Source: Dethiobacter sp.
Lineage (GTDB): Bacteria > Bacillota_D > Dethiobacteria > Dethiobacterales > Dethiobacteraceae
Assembly (NCBI GenBank): GCA_018333395.1
Contig: JAGXSQ010000117.1
Coordinates: 1 to 64,000 of the forward strand
DNA length: 64,000 nt
Direction: 5' to 3'
Part shown: positions 55,817-62,953 of the stretch, piece by piece
Numbering within the stretch: position 1 is the stretch's first letter
How the letters are laid out: the number at the start of each line of letters is the position of its first letter
Made by a program: the position numbers and the translations under genes
Notes under the pieces: model-generated
The model's database searches: none
Told to the model about the DNA's origin: nothing
Seen by the model: only the letters and a program-made list of their open reading frames with translations

Positions 55817-56554
55817 GTGGAGGGCATGTCCCGGGAAGCGCGCCGACGCCAGCGTCGGCTGGGGCTGTTTATAGCCTTACTTGTGACGGTTGCCGTCTTG
55901 TCTGTCTTGTTGCACGGCCAGATTCTTGACGATATTTTTTCTCCGCTCGTCAGGGGAGCAATTTACCGCGTCGAGACAGAAAGAAAGGCGGTGGCACTTA
56001 CCTTCGACGTGGTCTGGATGCCGGCGGAGACAGGGGTACTTTTAGATATTCTGGACCGTTATCAGGTCAGAGTCACGTTTTTTTTAACTGGCCAGTGGGT
56101 ACGTAATAACCCGGACTTGGCGCGGGAAATAATCCTGCGCGGCCATGAAATCGGGCAACACAGCTTTTCTCATCAGCGGCTGCCAGAGCTAGGCGATAAA
56201 GAGTTGGCTAGCGAGTTTGACCTGTTGGAGAAAGCGCTGCGCGAAGAGCTAAATGTTACGACAAAGCTTTTCCGACCGCCTTATGGTGATCTTGATCAGC
56301 GAGTGCAGGATTTTGCTGCGGAGAGAGGGTACACTACCGTACTCTGGAGCATCAACCCGCACGACTGGCTTAACCCCGGCGTGGACCTGATTGCCCGTCG
56401 TGTCCTGCAAAATATACATCAGGGGGCCATTGTTCTCTTCCATTCGAGTTCCAGCCAGTTGCCAGAAGCACTGCCGTTAATCATCGAGGGATTAAGAGCA
56501 AAAGAATACGAGATGTTGACGGTCTCTGCTTTGCTTGGGCTGGCAGGCAAATAG
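55817..56554 (+). CDS. ylxY: Polysaccharide deacetylase, YlxY/PdaB-like
   Basis: Membrane-anchored NodB-domain protein of about 245 residues. The basic N-terminus and a membrane helix (GLFIALLVTVAVLSVLL) are followed by the NodB domain. Motif 1 reads ALTFDVVWMPAET, with Val in place of the second metal-binding Asp of TFDDGP, similar to PdaB-like TFDISWG proteins. The H-x3-H (HSFSH) and RPPYG motifs are intact. In B. subtilis ylxY follows pnpA, as here. Start is uncertain: GTG 55817 (GGAGG upstream), ATG 55826, or GTG 55802. Probable role is in cell-wall or spore-cortex modification. Confidence 0.88.
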   Translation: MEGMSREARRRQRRLGLFIALLVTVAVLSVLLHGQILDDIFSPLVRGAIYRVETERKAVALTFDVVWMPAETGVLLDILDRYQVRVTFFLTGQWVRNNPDLAREIILRGHEIGQHSFSHQRLPELGDKELASEFDLLEKALREELNVTTKLFRPPYGDLDQRVQDFAAERGYTTVLWSINPHDWLNPGVDLIARRVLQNIHQGAIVLFHSSSSQLPEALPLIIEGLRAKEYEMLTVSALLGLAGK

Positions 56555-56566
56555 GGGGCGAAGGTA

Positions 56567-57589
56567 ATGCGTTTCCGTTACTTCAGAGCTCTAGACGGCC
56601 TTAAGGTGTGCAGTATTTTCTTGGTCCTCTGTATTATACCCGCAATTTTGGACGGCTGCCGTGGAAGCTGGCGACAAGGATTGGTGGCCGCTAGGCCAAA
56701 CGTCACTTTTCAGGGCCAAGCGCTGGGGGGACTTTTGCCTCAGGAGGTATACGTTGTGGTGGAGCGCCTGGCTGCTGACCTGCAGATGGCGCCGCTGGAA
56801 GCAACGCTGGACCAGGAGACGGGCGGCGTCATCCCGGAGCTAAACGGCTATCAGGTTAATGTGGAAGAGACAGTTAGCGCGATTCTGGCGGCTAGGTCGG
56901 GCACGCAGGTGGCCCCGGTTTTTCGCGAAGTAACCTCCGCCGTAACTTTAGCCGCTTTTCCGGAACGGGCTATTTACAGAGGGCGTCCGGAAAGAGGTCA
57001 GGTGGCTTTTCTTGTTAATGTGGCCTGGGGGAATGAGTACCTGCCGGAGCTTTTGCAGGCGTTGCGTGAAGTGGAGGCAGGCGCCACCTTTTTTCTCGTT
57101 GGCCGCTGGGTGCGGCAGTACCCTGACCTTGCAGTAGCCATTCGCGAGGCAGGCTTTGAACTGGCCAACCATGGGTATTCGGACGCCGTATCCTTGGGCC
57201 GGGTCGGGGTCAGTGATGTCAGGGAAGAGATAGCGAAAGGTGCGGCAACTATCAAGGACGTGTGTGGCATTTATCCGACCTACTTTAGCCCCCACAGAGG
57301 GGAACTGACGGAAAAGGTCCTGCAGGCTGCGTCCCTGGAAAACAGCCGGGTAATCATGTGGACTGTTGATACGGTCGATTGGAAGCTGCCGGGTGTGGAA
57401 AAAATGGTGCAAAAAGTCTTGGCCAAAGCGGAGGGCGGCAGCATGGTTCTGATGCATCCTACCGCCCAGACGGCGGAGTTTGTGCGGCTGACAGTCCCAG
57501 CCTTGCGGAAAAGCGGACTACATCCAGTTTCAGTTTCAGAGCTACTTTGCCCTTCCCGTATGCCAAGAAGCGCTGGTGCTATGCGGTGA
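56567..57589 (+). CDS. Degenerate polysaccharide deacetylase with PG-binding-like N-terminus
   Basis: A 340-residue protein with an N-terminal membrane segment (CSIFLVLCIIPAIL). An about 80-residue domain follows (NVTFQGQALGGLLPQEV...), resembling the peptidoglycan-binding-4 region of VanW proteins, then a NodB-like domain. The catalytic motifs have been lost: TFDD is LVNVAW, H-x3-H is NHGYSD, and RPPYG is SPHRG. The fold markers (GATFFLVGRWVRQYPDL, MWTVDTVDW, MVLMHPT) remain. It is probably a non-enzymatic homologue that binds cell-wall glycan. ATG after the deacetylase gene by 12 nt; overlaps the VanW gene by 4 nt. Confidence 0.8.
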   Translation: MRFRYFRALDGLKVCSIFLVLCIIPAILDGCRGSWRQGLVAARPNVTFQGQALGGLLPQEVYVVVERLAADLQMAPLEATLDQETGGVIPELNGYQVNVEETVSAILAARSGTQVAPVFREVTSAVTLAAFPERAIYRGRPERGQVAFLVNVAWGNEYLPELLQALREVEAGATFFLVGRWVRQYPDLAVAIREAGFELANHGYSDAVSLGRVGVSDVREEIAKGAATIKDVCGIYPTYFSPHRGELTEKVLQAASLENSRVIMWTVDTVDWKLPGVEKMVQKVLAKAEGGSMVLMHPTAQTAEFVRLTVPALRKSGLHPVSVSELLCPSRMPRSAGAMR

Positions 57590-58413
57590 AGAGGTGGCTT
57601 AAGCCCTGGCGAGCCACGATTTTGCTATTGCTATCAGTCATAGCGGCCCTCTTTTTCTTGTTTAACATCGGTGAGCGCTCCTATCGCTACTTCTTTGGGG
57701 TTAAGCCTGGCGTTACACTAGATGGTGTACCCGTGGAGCGAATGCTGGCTGATGAAGTACGATCCAGGTTGGAGAAAATAGCTTTAGCTTTGGAACGTGC
57801 CCCGCGCAACGCACGATATGATCCGCAGACGGGCAACATTTTCAGCGAGGTGCCGGGGATAGCGGTGGATGTTCAGGGCACACTCCAGGCTGTCATGGAG
57901 GCCGATCGGGACGAAAAAATAGCGATATTCCTCCTCCGACTCGAGCCGGAACTGACTGTAGAGCATTTTCAGAGTATTACCCGGAAGATTACTTCTTTTT
58001 CCACCAGTGGCGGTGGCAGCGCCGGGAGGACAGACAATCTGTACATTGCTGCCAGATACATGGACGGTACAGTACTGGCTCCCGGTGACGTCTTTTCTTT
58101 TAACAAGACGACAGGCCCCTTTGACCTTGAGCGGGGTTACAGCATGGCGCCGATAGTAGGCGGTGGCGGTATGGGCATCGGCGGCGGAGTCTGTCAAGTA
58201 GCTACTACGCTATACAATGCGGCTTTACAGGCACGCCTGGAAATCATGGAAAGGCACCAGCATAGTGTCAGTGTCAGGTATGTGCCACCAGGCAAGGATG
58301 CCACAGTCACAAACTATATTGACCTGAAACTCCGCAATTCTACGGATAGCTTTATCAAAATACGTTCCGGCGCCAGTGGAGGATACGTCTGGGTGCAAAT
58401 CTGGAGCCAGTGA
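57586..58413 (+). CDS. VanW family protein
   Basis: About 275 residues. One N-terminal membrane helix (ATILLLLSVIAALFFLF) is followed by the PG-binding-like domain (KPGVTLDGVPVERMLADEV) and the VanW domain (GTVLAPGDVFSFNKTTGPF, then GGGMGIGGGVCQVATTLYNA). The GTG at 57586 overlaps the previous stop; the frame is open further upstream, but within the deacetylase-like gene. VanW proteins are of unknown biochemical function and are common in spore-formers. The preceding gene shares the N-terminal domain, so the two may have arisen by domain duplication. Confidence 0.88.
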   Translation: MKRWLKPWRATILLLLSVIAALFFLFNIGERSYRYFFGVKPGVTLDGVPVERMLADEVRSRLEKIALALERAPRNARYDPQTGNIFSEVPGIAVDVQGTLQAVMEADRDEKIAIFLLRLEPELTVEHFQSITRKITSFSTSGGGSAGRTDNLYIAARYMDGTVLAPGDVFSFNKTTGPFDLERGYSMAPIVGGGGMGIGGGVCQVATTLYNAALQARLEIMERHQHSVSVRYVPPGKDATVTNYIDLKLRNSTDSFIKIRSGASGGYVWVQIWSQ

Positions 58414-58414
58414 C

Positions 58415-58444
58415 TTGACAAAGGCGCGCGCCAGAAAGTAAGCT
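58415..58444 (+). promoter_or_regulatory. Possible dut promoter
   Basis: -35 TTGACA (58415-58420), 18-bp GC-rich spacer, -10 TAAGCT (58439-58444), just after the VanW stop codon. The -35 is perfect, the -10 weak. Confidence 0.45.
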
Positions 58445-58473
58445 GGGGAAGAAATAATGAAAGGGAGCGCACA

Positions 58474-58923
58474 ATGCCACACATACAAGTTTTTGTTAAC
58501 AAGCTTCCCCATGCCCACGACCTGCCACTGCCCAGCTACATGACCAAGGGGTCGGCGGGTATGGATCTGCTGGCCGCAATCACCGAGCCTCTTGTTCTAC
58601 TGCCCGGTACCCGCGCCCTGATTCCAGCAGGACTGCAGATCGCCTTGCCGGCTGGGTTTGAGGCGCAAGTGCGGCCGCGCAGCGGCCTGGCGTTCCGGCA
58701 CGGTATCACCGTGCTGAACAGCCCTGGAACCATTGATGCCGATTACCGCGGAGAAATCAAAGTGGTCTTGGCTAATTTGGGGGAGGAGCCTTTTGTCGTT
58801 AACAGAGGAGACCGTATCGCCCAACTGGTGCTGGGCAGGGTGGTGCAGGCTTCTTTCTGCGAATGTGAAACCCTGCCGGAATCAGGGCGTGGGGAGGGAG
58901 GCTTCGGACATACCGGCCTTTAG
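58474..58923 (+). CDS. dut: dUTP pyrophosphatase
   Basis: Trimeric dUTPase, 149 residues, keeping uracil out of DNA and supplying dUMP. All five motifs are visible: [41 protein letters not shown] and the C-terminal [14 protein letters not shown] behind gggag. Located between the cell-wall genes and the dipicolinate genes, as in related Clostridia. Confidence 0.96.
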   Translation: MPHIQVFVNKLPHAHDLPLPSYMTKGSAGMDLLAAITEPLVLLPGTRALIPAGLQIALPAGFEAQVRPRSGLAFRHGITVLNSPGTIDADYRGEIKVVLANLGEEPFVVNRGDRIAQLVLGRVVQASFCECETLPESGRGEGGFGHTGL

Positions 58924-58956
58924 CCGGTGCTCGCATATAAAAGTGGAGGGATGGGC

Positions 58957-59280
58957 ATGCCTGTTTTTTTGCTCCTGCTTACTGCCGTTGCTGCTTCACT
59001 GGCATTACGTGTACGAGAAAAGAGCAGAGCACAGAAGTACGAAGTGCCTGAGCATGCACAATCGTCGCCATTGTCACAGGCGTTGCAGGAGTTGGTATCT
59101 ACAGCTGGGGGCATCTATTTGTCCCTTGTCCTGCTGACAGCTTTTTTGCAGATAGATATGAGCAAAAAAACCTTGATAAGCGGTAAGGAAATAGATACGC
59201 TGGCCTTTATAGCACTTGCGCTGGCTGTTGCACAGCCGTTTTTACTGCGTTTCTACCGCTGGTTTAAAGGAGTGTTGTAA
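58957..59280 (+). CDS. Small two-helix membrane protein, unknown
   Basis: Not recognised. About 107 residues. An N-terminal hydrophobic helix (PVFLLLLTAVAASLAL) is followed by a basic/polar loop, a second hydrophobic region (GGIYLSLVLLTAFLQI) and a third near the C-terminus (FIALALAVAQPFLL). ATG at 58957 is 7 nt from ggagg; the ATG at 58951 is too close. Immediately upstream of ylmC-like, 2 nt apart, so probably co-translated. Confidence 0.72.
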   Translation: MPVFLLLLTAVAASLALRVREKSRAQKYEVPEHAQSSPLSQALQELVSTAGGIYLSLVLLTAFLQIDMSKKTLISGKEIDTLAFIALALAVAQPFLLRFYRWFKGVL

Positions 59281-59282
59281 TT

Positions 59283-59546
59283 TTGGAGCTTTCCAGACTC
59301 TCACGCAGGGAGATTATCAATCTTTACGACGGGGCTAGGCTGGGCTTTATCGGTGAAGCTGACTTGGTAATTGACGAGAAAAGCGGGGAAATTAAGGCTA
59401 TTATTGTCGCTCCCAGGGGATTGTCTCTGAAATTTAGTCGCAGCAAAGAGATGTTCATTCCCTGGACAGCGGTAAAAAAAATCGGCGATGAAGTGATGAT
59501 TATTGATCTCTCACCAGCGGCTGCCTCTTCCCCTAGGCTGTCTTGA
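59283..59546 (+). CDS. ymxH: YlmC/YmxH family PRC-barrel sporulation protein
   Basis: An 87-residue PRC-barrel protein. The N-terminus LSRLSRREIINLYDGARLGF and the strand pattern ADLVIDEKSGEIKAIIV match YlmC/YmxH proteins, found beside dpa or sigma-E genes in spore-formers. In B. subtilis ymxH directly precedes spoVFA; here one gene lies between. TTG start behind aaaggag. Function is unknown; association with sporulation is from context. Confidence 0.88.
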   Translation: MELSRLSRREIINLYDGARLGFIGEADLVIDEKSGEIKAIIVAPRGLSLKFSRSKEMFIPWTAVKKIGDEVMIIDLSPAAASSPRLS

Positions 59547-59615
59547 ATAAGATGTTTTCTGTCGGCTGATACTAAGCGGGGAGACCTAATCAGTCGTAAG
59601 GAGGCATCTTAAAAG

Positions 59616-60101
59616 TTGCAGAAGGTCCTTGCATTGTTCCGTTCCGGTGGGCAGGCTGAAGAAGCAATCAGAGAGCTAAAAGCCAGGGATTTTGCCGTTC
59701 AGGACATCTCTGTCGTGGCGAGTAGTGATGATGTTGGCGGCCAGGGTAACGACCTAACGGGCCGTGACCATCAGAATCTGGCTAACGGTACGGTTGCAGG
59801 AGGCGCGATTGGCGGGTTGACTGGGTTGCTGGCAGGAGTCGGAGCCCTGTTAATCCCTGGCCTTGGCCCGATCATAGCGGCCGGTCCCTTGGCCGGAGCG
59901 CTGACTGGTATCGTGACCGGCGGTATTGCCGGAGGACTTATTGACTATGGCCTTCCCGAAGCAGAGGGCCGGCGCTATGAGGAGGAGATCAGCCGCGGCA
60001 ATGTCCTAGTAGCGGTAGAAACGGATGATGAAAATCTATCCCGGGAAGTGATCGCCGTTTTTCGGGAAAACGGTGCCCAGGAAGTAAAAACTCATCTATA
60101 A
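59616..60101 (+). CDS. General stress protein 17M-like (glycine-rich) protein
   Basis: A 161-residue protein. The N-terminal domain (KVLALFRSGGQAEEAIRELK) and C-terminal strand (GNVLVAVETDDE, EVIAVFRENGAQEV) form a ferredoxin-like split domain, as in YflT/17M stress proteins. Between them lies a long Gly/Ala/Leu-rich segment (GGAIGGLTGLLAGVGALL) resembling a glycine-zipper membrane insertion. TTG start behind aaggagg. Own terminator follows. Function is inferred only from family resemblance. Confidence 0.75.
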   Translation: MQKVLALFRSGGQAEEAIRELKARDFAVQDISVVASSDDVGGQGNDLTGRDHQNLANGTVAGGAIGGLTGLLAGVGALLIPGLGPIIAAGPLAGALTGIVTGGIAGGLIDYGLPEAEGRRYEEEISRGNVLVAVETDDENLSREVIAVFRENGAQEVKTHL

Positions 60102-60119
60102 CAGGTAACGTTCGGGTAA

Positions 60120-60146
60120 CCCGGCGCCACAAGCGCCGGGTTTTTT
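60120..60146 (+). terminator. Intrinsic terminator before dpaA
   Basis: CCCGGCGC (60120-60127), loop CACAA, GCGCCGGG (60133-60140), then six T. Confidence 0.93.
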
Positions 60147-60256
60147 CGTGCGCGCTGGAAATTATATTGGGCTTTCCTGCGCCGCAGGATGGAGGGATGC
60201 ACCCAATACTACCCGTAGCTCATATACTAATTCACCAGCGGGAGGAGAGGTTGCTG

Positions 60257-61144
60257 TTGAGAAATAATGGACTGCAGGGGTGGAAAGTCCTCATTGCCGG
60301 AGGTGACAGGCGGGAAATCTTCCTGGCTGCTGACCTGGCGAAAAAGGGGGCAGATGTCTGGTTATACGGTTTTGAAAAATGTCTGCTGCCGTCAGAAATG
60401 TTGCTCCGTACCGGTTTGCCGGAACAGGCAGATGTCATCGTTTGTCCGCTACCGGGGATGGACGGGGAAGGCAAAATCTTTGCCCCCTTTGCGGAACAGC
60501 CCTGTACCCTTGATAGCTTACAGCGGTTTTTTTTGCCCGAGGTGCTGCTGATTTGCGGCAGGATGCCGGCGCACTGTCAACAAGCGTTGGAGAAGGCAGG
60601 GGTACATGTCTTCCTGAGTGGGGAAGACGATGAGTTGGCCATTTTAAACGCGATTCCTACTGCTGAGGGGGCGGTGGAAATAGCCATGCGGGAAAGTTCC
60701 ATCACCATCCACGGCAGTGAAAGTTTGGTCATTGGTTTCGGCCGCTGCGGACTGCCACTAGCTAGAACTTTGCAAGGGATTGGGGCGTCTGTCACGGTAG
60801 CGGTGCGGCGCCGGGAAGCGCAGGCCTTAGCTCTGGCACTGGGATTTACCGCAGCGGGGATGGAGGAACTGGGGCGTCTGGTAAAAACATGCGACTTTAT
60901 TTTTAATACGGTACCGGCCTTAATCCTGACGGCAGATGTTTTGGCGGCGACCAACCGCAACGCCCTTATAGTTGATATAGCCTCAAGGCCAGGAGGAACT
61001 GATTTTGACAACGCGGCAAAACTTGGCATTAAAAGCTTTTTAGCACCTGGTCTTCCCGGCCAAGTAGCGCCGGTGACGGCGGGGAAGATTCTTGGACGTG
61101 TTTACTTACCACTGATTCATACGTTGGGGAGAAGGAGGGATTAA
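60257..61144 (+). CDS. dpaA: Dipicolinate synthase subunit A
   Basis: Makes dipicolinic acid for the spore core from a dihydrodipicolinate-pathway intermediate, together with DpaB, in the mother cell. The N-terminal segment WKVLIAGGDRREIFLAADL and the later NAD-binding GFGRCGLPLARTLQGIGASV are characteristic of SpoVFA. The frame is open from 60167, but the ribosome-binding site ggaggagagg (60241-60250) favours a TTG at 60257 or 60251. About 295 residues, normal. Presence of this gene is strong evidence of sporulation. No sigma-K promoter could be assigned with confidence. Confidence 0.93.
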   Translation: MRNNGLQGWKVLIAGGDRREIFLAADLAKKGADVWLYGFEKCLLPSEMLLRTGLPEQADVIVCPLPGMDGEGKIFAPFAEQPCTLDSLQRFFLPEVLLICGRMPAHCQQALEKAGVHVFLSGEDDELAILNAIPTAEGAVEIAMRESSITIHGSESLVIGFGRCGLPLARTLQGIGASVTVAVRRREAQALALALGFTAAGMEELGRLVKTCDFIFNTVPALILTADVLAATNRNALIVDIASRPGGTDFDNAAKLGIKSFLAPGLPGQVAPVTAGKILGRVYLPLIHTLGRRRD

Positions 61145-61145
61145 T

Positions 61146-61745
61146 GTGCGGCTTAAAGGCCTCAAAATCGGGTTTGCCCTGACGGGCTCTCATTGTACGC
61201 TAGAAAAAGTTTTCCCTGAATTGGAGAAGCTCCTGGCTGAAGGGGCAGAAATCTATCCGGTTATTTCTCCGGCCATTGACCATACCGATACCCGTTTTGG
61301 CGAGGCTGCGGAATGGAAAACCAGGTTTGTACAGACGACGGGGCACCGGCTGATTAACAGCATTGCCAGTGCCGAGCCCATCGGTCCCCAAGCATTGCTT
61401 GATGCCTATATTATCGCTCCTTGCACCGGTAATACACTGGCTAAACTGGCCAGCGGCATTACAGACACGGCTGTACTTATGGGAGCTAAGGCGCAGTTAC
61501 GCAACCAAAAACCAGTGATTTTAGCCATCGCCACCAATGACGGCCTGGGTATGAATGCCAAAAACGTGAGCACTTTGCTGAATACCAAAAACATATATAT
61601 GGTGCCGTTTGGTCAGGACAGTCCGTTCGGCAAGCCTAATTCCCTGGGAGCAAAGCTGGATTTGCTCCTGCCGACAGTGTTACAGGCGCTGGCTGGGAAA
61701 CAGCTGCAACCGCTATTGGTTAACGTGTCGGTGGAAAGTGTTTGA
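61146..61745 (+). CDS. dpaB: Dipicolinate synthase subunit B
   Basis: Flavoprotein-like partner of DpaA (SpoVFB), 199 residues. KIGFALTGSHCTLEKVFPEL and IIAPCTGNTLAKLASGITD are the flavoprotein-type FMN/phosphate regions. ATNDGLGMNAKNVSTLLN is family-typical. GTG start behind gaaggaggg, 1 nt after dpaA. The end of the gene contains the -35 box of the dapA promoter. Confidence 0.94.
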   Translation: MRLKGLKIGFALTGSHCTLEKVFPELEKLLAEGAEIYPVISPAIDHTDTRFGEAAEWKTRFVQTTGHRLINSIASAEPIGPQALLDAYIIAPCTGNTLAKLASGITDTAVLMGAKAQLRNQKPVILAIATNDGLGMNAKNVSTLLNTKNIYMVPFGQDSPFGKPNSLGAKLDLLLPTVLQALAGKQLQPLLVNVSVESV

Positions 61746-61770
61746 AAAAAAAGCGCCGCTTTGTTATAAT
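61742..61770 (+). promoter_or_regulatory. Consensus promoter for dapA
   Basis: -35 TTGAAA (61742-61747), 17-bp spacer, -10 TATAAT (61765-61770). It overlaps the dpaB stop codon and should give a start near 61777, about 30 nt before dapA. This lets dapA be expressed in vegetative cells independently of the sporulation genes. Confidence 0.85.
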
Positions 61771-61807
61771 TGGACGAAAACTCAAGGAGAGCTTGGAGGT
61801 GTTCGTA

Positions 61808-62689
61808 TTGTTCGCGCCTTTTGGAGAGGTGCTTACCGCGATGGTGACACCGTTTTTGCCAAACGGGGAAGTAAATTACAGGAAAGCGGCGGAGCTTGCT
61901 CTTTATTTAGCGGAAAATGGTTCTGACGGCCTTGTATTGTCTGGGACTACCGGAGAGTCCCCGACCCTTACCAAAGAGGAAAAACTGGAGCTTTTTCATG
62001 TCGTAGTGGCAGCTGTCAGGGGCAAAGCCAAGGTGGTGGCCGGAACCGGCTCAAACGACACGAAACAGACAGTTCAGTTTACCAGGCAAGCAGCGGGGTG
62101 TGGCGTGGATGGGATTATGCTGGTTACCCCGTACTATAACAAACCATCCCAGGAAGGCCTGTATCAGCATTTTGCCGCTGTGGCCGGGGCGGTCTCCCTC
62201 CCGGTGATGCTCTACAATGTCCCGGGACGGACCGGGGTCAATATGCTGACGGAAACTACCTTGCGTCTGGCGGAGCTGTCTAATGTGGTGGCAGTTAAGG
62301 AGGCCAGCGGAGACCTAGAACAAATTGCCCGCCTCTGCGCTGGTGCGCCTGCCGGGTTTGCCGTCTACAGCGGCGATGACGGCATGACTTTTCCTGTCCT
62401 AGCCATCGGTGGTTGTGGTGTGGTCTCCGTGGCGGGGCATGTGGCAGGTAGGGAGATAAAAGAAATGATCAGAGCTTTCAGCGTCGGTGATATGGAGCGG
62501 GCGCGCTTTATGCACCACCGCCTCCTTCCTCTGTTTAAGGTTTTGTTTATTGCCAGTAATCCAGTTCCTGTGAAGGCAGCTATGAACTTGCTTGGACACA
62601 ACCTGGGGCCCGTTCGCCTGCCGCTGGTAGCTCTTGGCGAAGCGCATCTGAAAGAAGTGCAAAAAGTCTTAGCTGCGTTGGGGTATTGA
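61808..62689 (+). CDS. dapA: 4-hydroxy-tetrahydrodipicolinate synthase
   Basis: Condenses pyruvate with aspartate semialdehyde, feeding lysine, meso-diaminopimelate and dipicolinate. About 293 residues. LSGTTGESPTL, YYNKPSQEGLYQHF with the catalytic Tyr, and VVAVKEASGDL with the Schiff-base lysine. TTG at 61808 follows ttggaggtg and gives the normal length; the frame is open upstream to 61742, but that lies in the promoter. In B. subtilis asd and dapG stand between spoVFB and dapA; they are absent here. Confidence 0.95.
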   Translation: MFAPFGEVLTAMVTPFLPNGEVNYRKAAELALYLAENGSDGLVLSGTTGESPTLTKEEKLELFHVVVAAVRGKAKVVAGTGSNDTKQTVQFTRQAAGCGVDGIMLVTPYYNKPSQEGLYQHFAAVAGAVSLPVMLYNVPGRTGVNMLTETTLRLAELSNVVAVKEASGDLEQIARLCAGAPAGFAVYSGDDGMTFPVLAIGGCGVVSVAGHVAGREIKEMIRAFSVGDMERARFMHHRLLPLFKVLFIASNPVPVKAAMNLLGHNLGPVRLPLVALGEAHLKEVQKVLAALGY

Positions 62690-62730
62690 TTAGTGATAAA
62701 CGTCTTGGGCAAATGTGTCTGGCGTTCATC

Positions 62731-62759
62731 TTGACATAATTAGATAAAGACGATACAAT
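62731..62759 (+). promoter_or_regulatory. Consensus promoter upstream of rny
   Basis: -35 TTGACA (62731-62736), 17-bp spacer, -10 TACAAT (62754-62759). Start near 62766. It leads into a leader of about 185 nt that contains an intrinsic terminator before rny. Confidence 0.87.
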
Positions 62760-62887
62760 TTATGCAGGCAGAAAGATGTGTGGGTCTGATAAAGAGGATA
62801 CGGCCAGTTGGCCTGATCATATGAATCTTTTACTGGTTAAAACGTAACAGCAGTACTTTCCCAGTTAAGATAGATATGGTGTCCCTT

Positions 62888-62919
62888 TATAGCTGTGCGC
62901 CCGCACAGCTATATTTTTT
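62888..62919 (+). terminator. Intrinsic terminator within the rny leader
   Basis: TATAGCTGTGC (62888-62898), loop GCCC, GCACAGCTATA (62903-62913), six T (62914-62919). It lies 120 nt after the predicted start and 35 nt before rny, so it either ends a small RNA or serves as an attenuator. Confidence 0.88.
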
Positions 62920-62953
62920 GGGGATTTCTACTACTACACGGGAGGTAAAAACT

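Noticed and set aside
57379..57585. N-terminal extension of the VanW gene
   Set aside because: It would overlap the deacetylase-like gene by about 200 nt, has low-complexity sequence, and the membrane helix begins just after the GTG at 57586.
62766..62887. Riboswitch (lysine, c-di-GMP, T-box) in the rny leader
   Set aside because: None of the conserved cores I know, such as the T-box GGTGG element or the c-di-GMP GEMM core, is visible.
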